From NCBI RefSeq assembly GCF_000236035.1, contig NZ_JH393258.1, positions 549,172 through 613,171 on the forward strand: a DNA stretch of 64,000 nucleotides. The letters are read 5' to 3'. The notes under the pieces are model-generated. The model was not told the origin of the DNA. It ran no database searches and saw only the letters and a list, made by a program, of their open reading frames with translations. Below, piece after piece: positions 52,322 through 60,865 of this stretch. The translations under genes and the position numbers were made by a program. The DNA is from Vreelandella boliviensis LC1. Its GTDB lineage: Bacteria; Pseudomonadota; Gammaproteobacteria; Pseudomonadales; Halomonadaceae. How positions within the stretch are numbered: position 1 is the first letter of the stretch; each line of letters begins with the position of its first letter.

Positions 52322-53383
52322 TTAGGCTGCGCTGTTTTTTAGCGTCGCCATATCAATCACGAAACGATAGCGTACATCGCCTTTTTCCATGCGCTCAAAG
52401 CCTTCGTTAATGTTGTTGATATCGAGCATCTCAATATCACAGGTAATGCCTTGATCAGCGCACAGCTTGAGCAGCTCTTCGGTCTCTGCAATGCCACCAA
52501 TTAGCGAACCGGCCACAACACGACGCTTAAAGACCAGGTTAAAGGCTTCAATGGCTGGCTCAATGGGCTCCAGCAAGCCAACGATAATGTGAGTACCATC
52601 ATACTTCAGCGACGTTAGGTAAGGGTTTAGATCGTGCTGTACGGGCACGGTGTCGAGCATGAAATCGAAGGTTTCAGCCACCGCATCCATCTGTGCCTGG
52701 TCGCTGGAAACCACCACATGGTCAGCACCGTTACGCTTTGCTTCTTCAACTTTAGCGTCAGAGCGGGTGAAAACCGTTACTTCAGCGCCCAGCGCTTTAG
52801 CCAGTTTAACGCCCATGTGACCTAAGCCACCCATTCCAATCACACCGACTTTATGGCCTTTACCTACGCCGTGATGTTTGAGCGGCGAATAGGTGGTCAC
52901 GCCGGCGCAGAGAATCGGCGCTGCTGAGGCTAGATCGATGTCATCAGGCATCTGCAGCACAAAGTGCTCACTCACGACGATGGAGTCGGAGTAGCCACCC
53001 TGGGTCATGGTGCCATCCTGACGATCTTCGCCGCCGTAGGTCATGGTAAAGCCTTCCAGGCAGTACTGCTCTACGCCGTCTTTACAGGCTGCGCAAGTAC
53101 GGCATGAGTCCACCATGCAGCCGACACCCACCAAGTCACCGGCTTTAAAGCGCGATACTTTATCGCCGACAGAGGTCACACGGCCGACAATTTCATGGCC
53201 GAGCACGACTGGGTACTGGCTCATGCCCCAGTCATTGCGGGCAAAGTGCAGGTCGCTGTGGCAGACGCCGCAGTAGAGAATTTCAATCGCTACGTCATCA
53301 GGGCGCGGCTGGCGACGATCAAACGTAAACGGTGCTAAGGGCTTATCGTTAGCAAATGCCGCATAGGATAATGCTTGGCTCAT
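52322..53383 (-). CDS. zinc-dependent NAD(P) alcohol dehydrogenase (cinnamyl-alcohol/YahK type)
   Basis: A 353-residue medium-chain dehydrogenase. The catalytic zinc Cys is in EILYCGVCHSDLHFA, followed by LGHEIVGRVTSVGD. The structural zinc lobe has four cysteines (CRTCAACKDGVEQYC region). The cofactor loop is VGVIGMGGLGHMGVKLAKAL. This fits the YahK/AdhB-like aldehyde reductase branch that reduces aliphatic and aromatic aldehydes with NADPH. It is divergent from an AraC regulator of the YqhC-like type, which probably induces it in response to aldehydes. Confidence 0.93.
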   Translation of the reverse strand: MSQALSYAAFANDKPLAPFTFDRRQPRPDDVAIEILYCGVCHSDLHFARNDWGMSQYPVVLGHEIVGRVTSVGDKVSRFKAGDLVGVGCMVDSCRTCAACKDGVEQYCLEGFTMTYGGEDRQDGTMTQGGYSDSIVVSEHFVLQMPDDIDLASAAPILCAGVTTYSPLKHHGVGKGHKVGVIGMGGLGHMGVKLAKALGAEVTVFTRSDAKVEEAKRNGADHVVVSSDQAQMDAVAETFDFMLDTVPVQHDLNPYLTSLKYDGTHIIVGLLEPIEPAIEAFNLVFKRRVVAGSLIGGIAETEELLKLCADQGITCDIEMLDINNINEGFERMEKGDVRYRFVIDMATLKNSAA

Positions 53384-53628
53384 CGGTAGGGCTCCATATG
53401 TCTTAAAAACTAGACGTTAAAAGGCTGCCTTCAAAATCAGCCTTAAATGTCAGCAATCTCTCCTCGTGTGCGAGGCATGCCGACAGTATTGGCCTAATCC
53501 ATGCGGATAGCGATGAACGAAGCTACGCCATTTTTGCCCATTACTCCGACAGCACGTAATAAAATAACAAAAAACAGCCATAAATCGTTATTATCATACA
53601 AAAGCCACCATAAACCAGAGAAACAACT

Positions 53629-54522
53629 ATGGCCTCCACCGCTCGGGCTGGCAATGCGCTGGCTACCGTTATCACGCCACTCATTAAAGGCGACGGTATC
53701 AATGACACGCCGCTACCCGGCGTATCGTTACTCTGCTTAAGCCGCCACCAGGTGCGTACACCGCTTCTCTATGAGCCGAGCCTGACCATCATTGCCCAGG
53801 GGCGCAAAATGGGTTATCTCGGTGATCGCGAAATCTATTACGACCCCGGCCACTATTTAGTCCAAACGCTGCCACTACCCTTTGAGTGCGAAACCTACGG
53901 CTCACCGGAAGCCCCATTGCTAGGTATATCCGTACGCTTGGATCCAGCACTGTTAAGCGAGATGGTGACAGCCATGGGAGATACCGGTCATAACGCCCAG
54001 GCGCCTCTGCCGATGGCCTCAGTGGCAATGACAGAGGGCATGCAGGAGGCCGTATTGCGCTTAGCGCGCACACTAGATGTAGCGGTAGAATGCAGCACCA
54101 TGGGCACAGCGCGCATTCGCGATGTGGTTTTTGAAGCGCTAAAGGGGGAGCAGGGACCCGCCTTACGGGCGTTGGTACTGGGGCATGGTAACTATTCACG
54201 CATTGTGCAGGTGCTGTCTAAGCTCCACACCCATTTTGCCGACGACTTTAGCGTGGAACAGTTGGCAGCACAGGCCAATATGAGTCCATCGACGTTTCAC
54301 CAGCACTTTAAGCAGATTACCCGCTCGTCACCGGCCCAGTACTTAAAGCGGCTCCGCTTAATCAAGGCACAGCAGTTGCTGCTGCAGGATAATCACAACG
54401 TTAATCAGGCCGCAGCGGCGGTGGGTTACCGCAGCGTGCCTCAGTTTAGCCGCGACTATAAACGCTACTTTGGCGAGCCCCCGCTTCAGCATCGCCGTCA
54501 GGAGCAAGCGTTACGGGCCTGA
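53629..54522 (+). CDS. AraC-family regulator with AraC_N-type domain (YqhC-like)
   Basis: A 297-residue regulator. The N-terminal domain (RTPLLYEPSLTIIAQGRKMG, then YYDPGHYLVQTLPLPFECET) matches the AraC-type N-terminus found in YqhC. The C-terminal pair of helix-turn-helices is SVEQLAAQANMSPSTFHQHF and NVNQAAAAVGYRSVPQFSRD. In E. coli, YqhC activates the aldehyde reductase gene yqhD. Here the divergent target is probably the zinc dehydrogenase 245 bp away, which is inferred from the layout. Confidence 0.9.
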   Translation: MASTARAGNALATVITPLIKGDGINDTPLPGVSLLCLSRHQVRTPLLYEPSLTIIAQGRKMGYLGDREIYYDPGHYLVQTLPLPFECETYGSPEAPLLGISVRLDPALLSEMVTAMGDTGHNAQAPLPMASVAMTEGMQEAVLRLARTLDVAVECSTMGTARIRDVVFEALKGEQGPALRALVLGHGNYSRIVQVLSKLHTHFADDFSVEQLAAQANMSPSTFHQHFKQITRSSPAQYLKRLRLIKAQQLLLQDNHNVNQAAAAVGYRSVPQFSRDYKRYFGEPPLQHRRQEQALRA

Positions 54523-54542
54523 TGCTGGGTCTAGTACAACGA

Positions 54543-54581
54543 GACTTTGCAAAAGTTATTTTGCAAAGTTTATTTTGCAAA
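54543..54581. repeat. 13-14 bp tandem units spanning the stop of the VOC gene
   Basis: GTTATTTTGCAAA (54555-54567) and GTTTATTTTGCAAA (54568-54581) with a partial third copy at 54543-54554. The VOC stop codon (TAA, 54570-54572) lies inside. Confidence 0.82.
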
Positions 54582-54995
54582 CACCTGGCTCATATCTTTA
54601 AACGCCTTGAACTCCAGGGCGTTTCCACAGGGGTCGAGCAGAAACATGGTGGCCTGCTCACCAACTTCGCCTTTAAAGCGAATATACGGTTCGATGACAA
54701 ACTGCGTTTCCCGCGCTTTCAAGCGCTCGGCCAGGGCTTCCCACTCGTCCCACTCTAAGATGACGCCAAAGTGCGGCACCGGTACGTTATGCCCATCTAC
54801 CGGATTGGTGTGGGCGCTCTCTTGCCCTGGCGTTTTGGGCTGCTCATGAATAACCAACTGGTGGCCGAAAAAATTAAAGTCGACCCACTGTTCACTGGAA
54901 CGCCCCTCTTCCAAACCAAACACATCGTTATAAAACGCCCGCGCCAGCGCTACATCGTAAACAGGAATCGCCAGATGGAAGGGTGAAAGGCTCAT
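54570..54995 (-). CDS. VOC-family (glyoxalase-like) protein
   Basis: A 141-residue protein with the VOC start [20 protein letters not shown] and central [12 protein letters not shown], and a C-terminal strand [20 protein letters not shown] in which the Glu of ALEFK is in a metal-ligand position. It resembles dioxygenase-like VOC proteins. Start ATG 54995 has GGAG seven bases upstream; two further ATGs lie just upstream. Its 3' end carries a tandem duplication that includes the stop codon. It is divergent from a LysR regulator that may control it. Confidence 0.87.
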   Translation of the reverse strand: MSLSPFHLAIPVYDVALARAFYNDVFGLEEGRSSEQWVDFNFFGHQLVIHEQPKTPGQESAHTNPVDGHNVPVPHFGVILEWDEWEALAERLKARETQFVIEPYIRFKGEVGEQATMFLLDPCGNALEFKAFKDMSQVFAK

Positions 54996-55128
54996 GATCA
55001 TTCTCCACATTATTGGGTTTTATGAGGTTCGCGGGCACTTTATTCGGCCTCGCTGTATTCATCCTACGGCGGCGCATGGGAAAATAAAATCAATAACTAT
55101 TTGGCTGATTCACAAAAAGGATTGATCA

Positions 55129-56013
55129 ATGATCCGCGAGCTAAAAACGCTGATTGCGGTAGCACAGGAAGGCACCTTTGCCGCAGCGGGCAACAAAGTT
55201 GGCCTCACCCAAGCGGCGGTAAGCGCACAAATGAAGCGCCTTGAGGAAGAGCTGGGTACCGACCTTTTTGAGCGTAAGGGGCGCGCCGCCATATTGACCC
55301 AGCGTGGACAAGAGACGTTAAAGCAAGCCCATGCCCTGCTCACCCTCTATAGCACGCTGGGTGAAGCTTCTGCGGGCCAGCCAGCGACGCAACGGGTCAA
55401 TATTGGCGCCATCGCTTCGATACAGCGCTCGCTACTGCCCGATGCGCTGGCGCGCTTTCATCACGCCTATAGCGAATGCCGCACCCGCGTGGTGCCTGGT
55501 CTCTCCATGGAACTGGTGAACCAAGTCGACGCTGGCGAGCTGGATATGGCGGTGATTATTCGCCCACCCTTTTCACTGCACAGCGATTTGCGCTGGACGC
55601 CCCTTGCCCATGAACCATTTCGGTTGATCGTGCCGCACCATATTAACGGCGACCAGTGGCGGGGGCCGATCACCCGCCAGCCGTTTGTCCGCTACGACCG
55701 CGCCTCCTTTGGGGGACGGCAGGTAGATCGCTTCCTTCGCGATAACCACTGCAACGTTCGCGAAGTCTGCGAAGTCGATGAGCTAGAGGCCATCGTGAAG
55801 CTGGTCGCCAAAGGCGTCGGCGTTGCCCTGGTGCCCCAGGCGATTGCTCAGCAACGCTGGCCAGCAGGAGTGCGGGCGATTGATTTAGGCGAGCGAACGT
55901 TTCACCGCGACATAGGGCTGATTCATCCGACCAGTGGCCACTTGAGCGATCCCGCCCGGGCGCTGGCCCAATTGATTGGCGAAATAGCCCAGCAGCCTGA
56001 TAATGGCGTCTAA
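55129..56013 (+). CDS. LysR-family transcriptional regulator
   Basis: A 294-residue LysR protein. The winged helix is IRELKTLIAVAQEGTFAAAG, then LTQAAVSAQMKRLEEELG. An effector domain follows with VNIGAIASIQRSLLPDALA. AAGGA lies upstream of the ATG. It is divergent from the VOC gene, its likely target. Its stop codon region (56002-56013) is perfectly duplicated in the next 12 bp. Confidence 0.9.
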   Translation: MIRELKTLIAVAQEGTFAAAGNKVGLTQAAVSAQMKRLEEELGTDLFERKGRAAILTQRGQETLKQAHALLTLYSTLGEASAGQPATQRVNIGAIASIQRSLLPDALARFHHAYSECRTRVVPGLSMELVNQVDAGELDMAVIIRPPFSLHSDLRWTPLAHEPFRLIVPHHINGDQWRGPITRQPFVRYDRASFGGRQVDRFLRDNHCNVREVCEVDELEAIVKLVAKGVGVALVPQAIAQQRWPAGVRAIDLGERTFHRDIGLIHPTSGHLSDPARALAQLIGEIAQQPDNGV

Positions 56014-56025
56014 AATGGCGTCTAA
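56002..56025. repeat. perfect 12-bp tandem duplication including a stop codon
   Basis: AATGGCGTCTAA occurs twice end to end. The first copy holds the last codons and TAA stop of the LysR gene; the second places a second TAA 12 bases further. Confidence 0.9.
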
Positions 56026-56057
56026 GGTGTTTCGTTCAATATCAAAGGAGTAAATGC

Positions 56058-56291
56058 ATGAAACCAGAGGATCTGGAAAAGTTAGTGACGCGCACCATGC
56101 CCTTTGGCAAATATGAGGGCCGTCTTATCGCCGACCTCCCCGGCCCCTATTTAAACTGGTTTGCTCGGGAAGGTTTTCCCTCAGGGGAAATTGGCCAGCT
56201 GCTGCACCTAATGCACGAAATTGATCACAATGGGCTTGGCCCGCTGCTTGAGCCGCTGCGAAAAACGCCTAGCCAGCGTGGCGAAACTTAA
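56058..56291 (+). CDS. DUF3820-family small protein
   Basis: A 77-residue protein with TMPFGKYEGRLIADLPGPYL, then NWFAREGFPSGEIGQLLHLM, which is the DUF3820 pattern (PFGKYKG...LP..YL.WF). Family members have been described as putative quorum-sensing-regulated factors, but the biochemistry is not settled. Its TAA stop shares the bases TTAA with the convergent stop of the next gene. Confidence 0.83.
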   Translation: MKPEDLEKLVTRTMPFGKYEGRLIADLPGPYLNWFAREGFPSGEIGQLLHLMHEIDHNGLGPLLEPLRKTPSQRGET

Positions 56292-56647
56292 CGCTGCTCG
56301 TTTTTATAATCGTTCTCACGCTCGTTTAGGGCGCGCTGAAACTCTATGCGGTAAGCCACCTCATGCTGTGCGGTATCCGCAGGAAAGCGACCTAAGGCGA
56401 CCGCTAGTTCAAAAAAGCCAGCTGCGGGTAAACCATCGCCTCGGCGGCTGACCACCAGTGCCGCGGTGAAAGGCTTATGCTGTGCGGCGTCTTCGCGCAT
56501 TAATAGCTCTAACGCCTGGGTGACTTGAGCGATGGTGCGTGGTGGTGCGAGTGCCAGTGCGCTAGCCACCTGCTGATACGTCATTGGCAGGGAACCACGC
56601 GGAGCGCTAAGCAGTAGCTGGCGGAGAGCGGCTGCGTTATCGGTCAT
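56288..56647 (-). CDS. small conserved hypothetical protein
   Basis: A 119-residue protein. A winged-helix-like part is suggested by LPMTYQQVASALALAPPRTI and VTQALELLMREDAAQHK, followed by LVVSRRGDGLPAAGFFELAV. I believe similar proteins with the ...REDAA...LVVSR..DGLPA.GFF pattern occur in other proteobacteria as hypothetical proteins, but I cannot name the family. It converges on the DUF3820 gene with a four-base overlap of stop codons. It may be regulatory. Confidence 0.6.
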   Translation of the reverse strand: MTDNAAALRQLLLSAPRGSLPMTYQQVASALALAPPRTIAQVTQALELLMREDAAQHKPFTAALVVSRRGDGLPAAGFFELAVALGRFPADTAQHEVAYRIEFQRALNERENDYKNEQR

Positions 56648-56704
56648 ATATATACATCCTATCGTCAGGTTTTAACACGTTCACATTGCCCATTGACATA
56701 GTGT

Positions 56705-56736
56705 TTGTGCTAAGAAGAAGTTGTGCTAAGAATAAC
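56705..56736. repeat. two 16-bp tandem units upstream of the DUF1499 gene
   Basis: TTGTGCTAAGAAGAAG followed by TTGTGCTAAGAATAAC, 13 of 16 identical, in the leader of the next gene. Confidence 0.75.
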
Positions 56737-56762
56737 GAAATACGCTGTAATAAGGAGAGAAA

Positions 56763-57530
56763 ATGGTAACGCGACTAACAAAGGCACGCCCTCGAGGTAG
56801 CCGCTGGACAAGCGTACTGGCTGGCTTAGCTATTCTGCTGATAGCGGCGGCGGCACTGATGATGGCGGGCGCTGGGCCTGCTTATCGTGGCGAACTTATC
56901 AGCCTCGGCGAAGCGTTTAGCTTACTGCGCAACGGCGTCTATGCCGCTGGAGGGGCGATAGCGGTGAGTATTATCGCGCTGCTGTTTAGTATGCTGACTC
57001 GCCGTTCTAAGCCAGCTTTAATGGCCACTCTGGTTATCGTCGCCGCTGTAGCGCTGCTTTACGTACCCTGGCAGCATTGGCAGCGTGCCCAACAAGTGCC
57101 CGCGATTCACGATATCACCACTGATACGCAGAACCCGCCTGCCTTTGAAGCTTTAGCTAATGCACGGGAAGCCGCACCTAACGCGGTCGACTACCCCGGC
57201 GAAGCCACCGCTCAGCAACAACAAGCTGCCTACCCCTATATCAAGCCGCTGGTATTGGCCGAAGCCCCGCAAACAGTGCTGGCTGCCGCTCAAGCAGAGG
57301 CCGAAGAGGCTGGCTGGCGCATCGCCCGCATTACCGACAGTCACATAGAAGCCACCGCGACAACGCGCTGGTTTGGCTTTGAGGATGATGTGGTCATACG
57401 TTTAACCGAGATTGAGAACGGTGTGCAGGTGGATATGCGCTCTGCGTCACGTCTGGGTGCCAGCGATGTGGGCACCAACGCAGCGCGTATCGAGCAGTTT
57501 TTAACTGCTTTAGAAGCGCGACTTGAGTGA
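56763..57530 (+). CDS. DUF1499-domain membrane protein
   Basis: A 255-residue protein with three N-terminal hydrophobic segments (VLAGLAILLIAAAALMMAG, AAGGAIAVSIIALLFSML, MATLVIVAAVALLYVPW). The C-terminal ~140-residue DUF1499 domain starts at IHDITTDTQNPPAFEAL and continues with IEATATTRWFGFEDDVVIRL and a final VDMRSASRLGASDVGTNAAR. The function of DUF1499 is unknown; it is often found in salt or stress contexts. AAGGAG precedes ATG 56763. Confidence 0.87.
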   Translation: MVTRLTKARPRGSRWTSVLAGLAILLIAAAALMMAGAGPAYRGELISLGEAFSLLRNGVYAAGGAIAVSIIALLFSMLTRRSKPALMATLVIVAAVALLYVPWQHWQRAQQVPAIHDITTDTQNPPAFEALANAREAAPNAVDYPGEATAQQQQAAYPYIKPLVLAEAPQTVLAAAQAEAEEAGWRIARITDSHIEATATTRWFGFEDDVVIRLTEIENGVQVDMRSASRLGASDVGTNAARIEQFLTALEARLE

Positions 57531-57551
57531 GACCTTGTTAATAACCCCTTT

Positions 57552-57920
57552 TTAATGCAGCGGGTCGCGACTATTGCCGCCCTCACGAGCTAAAATTTGC
57601 TCAGCGTCCAGGGTGGCGATTGGTACTTGGTGCTGGGTGGGAATATCGCCGGTCAATTGCAACGCTTGATAACGCAGAGCGCAAACGCGTAAAAATGAGG
57701 TGAAGTTGCCCAAATCGTGCCCGGCGTCTATGGATTCGTGATAAAGCCGGGTAATCATTTGGGCCGTGTTCATTCCATCACGCTGGGCAATCTCTTCAAG
57801 AATGTGCCAAAAGTAGTTTTCCATTCGCACACTGGTGACCATGCCATCAATGCGCAGCGAGTGTGTCGCGCTGAGCCACAGCTCAGGGTCGGCTTGAATA
57901 AAGAGTTTACACATGGGCAT
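57552..57920 (-). CDS. ribbon-helix-helix domain protein
   Basis: A 122-residue protein. The central part TSVRMENYFWHILEEIAQRD, then NTAQMITRLYHE, matches the Arc-like ribbon-helix-helix domain (RHH_4 type) found in small DNA-binding proteins; the C-terminal part is variable. It may be a transcription factor or an orphan antitoxin, and no toxin gene is adjacent. The start could be ATG 57920 or 57914. A 15-bp imperfect duplication lies upstream (57949-57981). Confidence 0.72.
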   Translation of the reverse strand: MPMCKLFIQADPELWLSATHSLRIDGMVTSVRMENYFWHILEEIAQRDGMNTAQMITRLYHESIDAGHDLGNFTSFLRVCALRYQALQLTGDIPTQHQVPIATLDAEQILAREGGNSRDPLH

Positions 57921-57948
57921 TGTCTCTCGGAGTATTCGTATCCACTCG

Positions 57949-57981
57949 AATTATTAGCATAGCGGCAATTATTAGCACAGC
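57949..57981. repeat. 15-bp direct duplication with 3-bp spacer
   Basis: AATTATTAGCATAGC (57949-57963) and AATTATTAGCACAGC (57967-57981), 14 of 15 identical, upstream of the ribbon-helix-helix gene. Confidence 0.75.
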
Positions 57982-57983
57982 AA

Positions 57984-58011
57984 ACAAAAGCGCCCAGCGG
58001 GTACTGGGCGC
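57984..58011 (-). terminator. terminator after the DJ-1/PfpI gene
   Basis: On the minus strand, GCGCCCAG pairs with CTGGGCGC over a six-base loop and is followed by TTTTGTTT. It lies 29 bp beyond the gene's stop. Confidence 0.8.
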
Positions 58012-58039
58012 AAACGGCGTTAGGTTACCGCGATCAAGA

Positions 58040-58609
58040 TCACTTATTCAGTAGCGCCATAAACTGCGCAAGCCAGGCTGGGTGGGCAGGCCATGCGGGG
58101 GCGGTAACCAAGTTGCCATCGGTTACCGCATCCGTCACTTCCAGGTTGGCAAAGTGCCCCCCCGCAAGTTCCACTTCCGGCTGGCAGGCCGGGTAAGCGG
58201 AGCACTGCTTTCCTTCCAGCACTTTTGCGGCGGCTAGTAGCTGTGCACCGTGGCAAATCGCAGCCACGGGCTTGTTGGTCTCGAAAAAGTGCTGAACCAT
58301 CGTTAGCACCTCTTTGTTCAAGCGAAGATATTCAGGTGCGCGGCCACCAGGTACTACCAAGGCATCGTAGTCAGCGGGATTAATGCTGGCGAAATCGGCA
58401 TTCAGTGCAAAGCGGTGGCCGGGCTTTTCGGTATAGGTTTGATCACCTTCGAAGTCATGAATCGCTGTTGCCACGGTGTCGCCCGAGGCTTTCCCAGGGC
58501 AGACAGCATCGACGCGGTGGCCGACTGCCATCAGTGCCTGAAATGGCACCATGGTTTCATAGTCTTCAGTGAAATCGCCGGTAATCATTAAAATGCGCTT
58601 GCTGCTCAT
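58040..58609 (-). CDS. DJ-1/PfpI-family protein
   Basis: A 189-residue class I glutamine-amidotransferase-like protein. It starts [37 protein letters not shown] is the family core, and the nucleophile-elbow Cys is in [17 protein letters not shown]. Family members act as proteases, glyoxalases or deglycases and as oxidative-stress proteins, so activity is unresolved. ATG 58609 has GGAG seven bases upstream; a longer frame reaches 58660. A terminator follows. Confidence 0.9.
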   Translation of the reverse strand: MSSKRILMITGDFTEDYETMVPFQALMAVGHRVDAVCPGKASGDTVATAIHDFEGDQTYTEKPGHRFALNADFASINPADYDALVVPGGRAPEYLRLNKEVLTMVQHFFETNKPVAAICHGAQLLAAAKVLEGKQCSAYPACQPEVELAGGHFANLEVTDAVTDGNLVTAPAWPAHPAWLAQFMALLNK

Positions 58610-58720
58610 CTCAGTGCTCCTCTTATTTATCTTATGGTTATTGATCGAGTGTTTGAGCACACGCGGGGCGTGTAAGATGAGACTAGCAAGCGCTTTCCGG
58701 CTACAGGTAGTAATTGCTTA

Positions 58721-60820
58721 CTACTGAGTAACTTCCTCCTGCTGTGGCAGGGCTAGATGTCGCTGCCCTGCCGTGTCGCTCACACGGAAGCGCCCCACCA
58801 GTGAATGCATATCCCCGGCTCGATCATCCAGTGTATGGCTGGCTGTCGTCGCTTCTTGTACCAACCGAGCATTCTGATGCGTCACTTGATCCAACTGCGA
58901 AATCGCCTGGTTGATCTGGTCAATACCGGCAGATTGCTCATGGGTCGCCCCTGCGATCTCAGTAACATAACGCGTCACCTCACTCAGGCTATCAATGATT
59001 TCCTGCAGGTGTTTGCTTGAGGCGTTTACGAGTTGCTCGCCCTCGCTCACCTTGGCGACACTGTCGTCTACCAAATGACGAATTTGGGCCGCCTCTTCGG
59101 CGCTGCGTCCGGCGAGTTTGCGCACTTCTTGCGCCACTACTGCAAACCCACGCCCCTGTTCACCCGCTCGTGCGGCTTCAACAGAAGCGTTGAGCGCCAG
59201 CAAGTTGGTTTGAAAGGCAATATCGTCAATGGCTTTAATGATCGAGGTAATCTTTTCACTCGCCTCGCGGATATCCCCCATTGCTGCCGTCGTGCGCGTT
59301 GACACCTCGCCAGCGGCGCGGGCGCGCTGGTCAACATTGCCGCTGGCGTCTTTGGCCTGGTCCGCGTATTCAGCGGTTTGTTTTACAGTGGCCGTAATCT
59401 GTTCAAGACTGGAAGCCGTTTCCGCCAACGACGACGCCTGCTGGTCGGTACGCTGGGAGAGGTTTTCATTACCTGCCGCAATTTGACGGCTGCTGGCTGC
59501 AATGGATTCAGCGCTTTCACGAATTTGCGCCACCATGCCTTCAAAGGTATCCATCATGTTATTAAACGCTTGAGCAGTTTGGCCCACTTCATCGTTGCGC
59601 TTAAGCTCAAGACGCTTGGACAGATCGGCATTTTCGCCGGCGGCGCCACTGATATTTTCCATTTGGTGGCGCATCGCCACTAGTGGCCCTAGCACGCGCA
59701 CCAGGGTACGCCAGCCAAAAATCGCCAACAGCGCGATAACCGCCAGAGTAACCATAATCAGTAACGAGCGCCCAGCGTTGGCTAACGTTTCTGCTTGCGT
59801 CGCGGCACTATCCGCCTGACCAACGATATACGCTTCAACATCACTTAGCGCCACACGCATCTGGGCCATGGCTTGGGCAACATTGGTAAGCGCCGCTTGC
59901 ACCTGTGCGTTTAGTGCCAACTGCTGTAAACGAAGCTCATAGACAGCGTTGTCATCGGAGACCATCAGACCTTCCAGCTCTACGATGACATCGTCTAAGT
60001 CACTAATCAGCGCGCGCTGCTCTACTTCGGTGCTAGGCGCATCTGCGATCGCTGCCAGTGATTGGCGAGCAAGCCCCACCTGCTGGGCAATCTCATTGTG
60101 GCGCAAATTGACCAGCGCATCGGCGCTATTCGTTTGCATCATCTGGCGTCCAAGATCAGATAGCTGCGCTAACGCCATGCGTGTATTTCCGCTTAAGCGC
60201 CCAATATCCGCTTGCGCGGTAAACATATTGTCCAACAACTGCGTAGGCAGCGTGGTCATGCCATCATCACGCCAGGCTTCCATTAATACGCGCTGTTCAC
60301 GGTCACTTCGTACCTGCGCTAACGCCGTACGCCCGGCAATATCTTCGGCATTCAGCATCACTTGAGAGATGAGCGCTTGCATAGCGCTAATCCGCTCGGC
60401 CATCTGCGTTTGTAAACTCAGCTCTTCACGACGCAGTGCTTCCAGAGCCGTATCCCCTTCTAGCAACGCTTGAAAATGGCTGTCCAGGTCACTCAACCCT
60501 TCCGTTTGATCAATTCCACGGAGGCCTTGCCGTGCATCACGGAAACGTTCATCTAATGTCGCTTGAGTCGTGATCTCATTGAGGCCATTCACACTCTCTG
60601 CGGCAAGCAAATCCGCATGGCGTTGACCAAATGCACCCATGGTGAGCACCATGCCCATGCTGGCATCCTGGAGCGGTAACACCTCACTGGTAATATAGCG
60701 CTGCGAGTCTATTAGCCGTTGGTTAGTTGTCCAACCTGTTGCAGCCAGCACCACGGCGCCAAGCACCGCAGCCAAGAACAGGCTGATCAACATCGCTCGA
60801 ATACTTAAGGTTTTTTTCAT
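58721..60820 (-). CDS. methyl-accepting chemotaxis protein, large periplasmic domain
   Basis: A 699-residue chemoreceptor with a first membrane helix at ~11-28, a large helical periplasmic domain (~30-345), a second helix at ~350-370, HAMP, and a signalling domain whose tip is [39 protein letters not shown]. It lacks the C-terminal xWxxF tether (it ends QEEVTQ). It lies 45 bp downstream of a periplasmic binding protein on the same strand, so the two probably form a transcription unit and the binding protein may present ligand to this receptor (inference). Confidence 0.93.
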   Translation of the reverse strand: MKKTLSIRAMLISLFLAAVLGAVVLAATGWTTNQRLIDSQRYITSEVLPLQDASMGMVLTMGAFGQRHADLLAAESVNGLNEITTQATLDERFRDARQGLRGIDQTEGLSDLDSHFQALLEGDTALEALRREELSLQTQMAERISAMQALISQVMLNAEDIAGRTALAQVRSDREQRVLMEAWRDDGMTTLPTQLLDNMFTAQADIGRLSGNTRMALAQLSDLGRQMMQTNSADALVNLRHNEIAQQVGLARQSLAAIADAPSTEVEQRALISDLDDVIVELEGLMVSDDNAVYELRLQQLALNAQVQAALTNVAQAMAQMRVALSDVEAYIVGQADSAATQAETLANAGRSLLIMVTLAVIALLAIFGWRTLVRVLGPLVAMRHQMENISGAAGENADLSKRLELKRNDEVGQTAQAFNNMMDTFEGMVAQIRESAESIAASSRQIAAGNENLSQRTDQQASSLAETASSLEQITATVKQTAEYADQAKDASGNVDQRARAAGEVSTRTTAAMGDIREASEKITSIIKAIDDIAFQTNLLALNASVEAARAGEQGRGFAVVAQEVRKLAGRSAEEAAQIRHLVDDSVAKVSEGEQLVNASSKHLQEIIDSLSEVTRYVTEIAGATHEQSAGIDQINQAISQLDQVTHQNARLVQEATTASHTLDDRAGDMHSLVGRFRVSDTAGQRHLALPQQEEVTQ

Positions 60821-60865
60821 TATCTGTTTTCACTTGTGTCAGGGGACAGACAGGTAACGTAAGCT

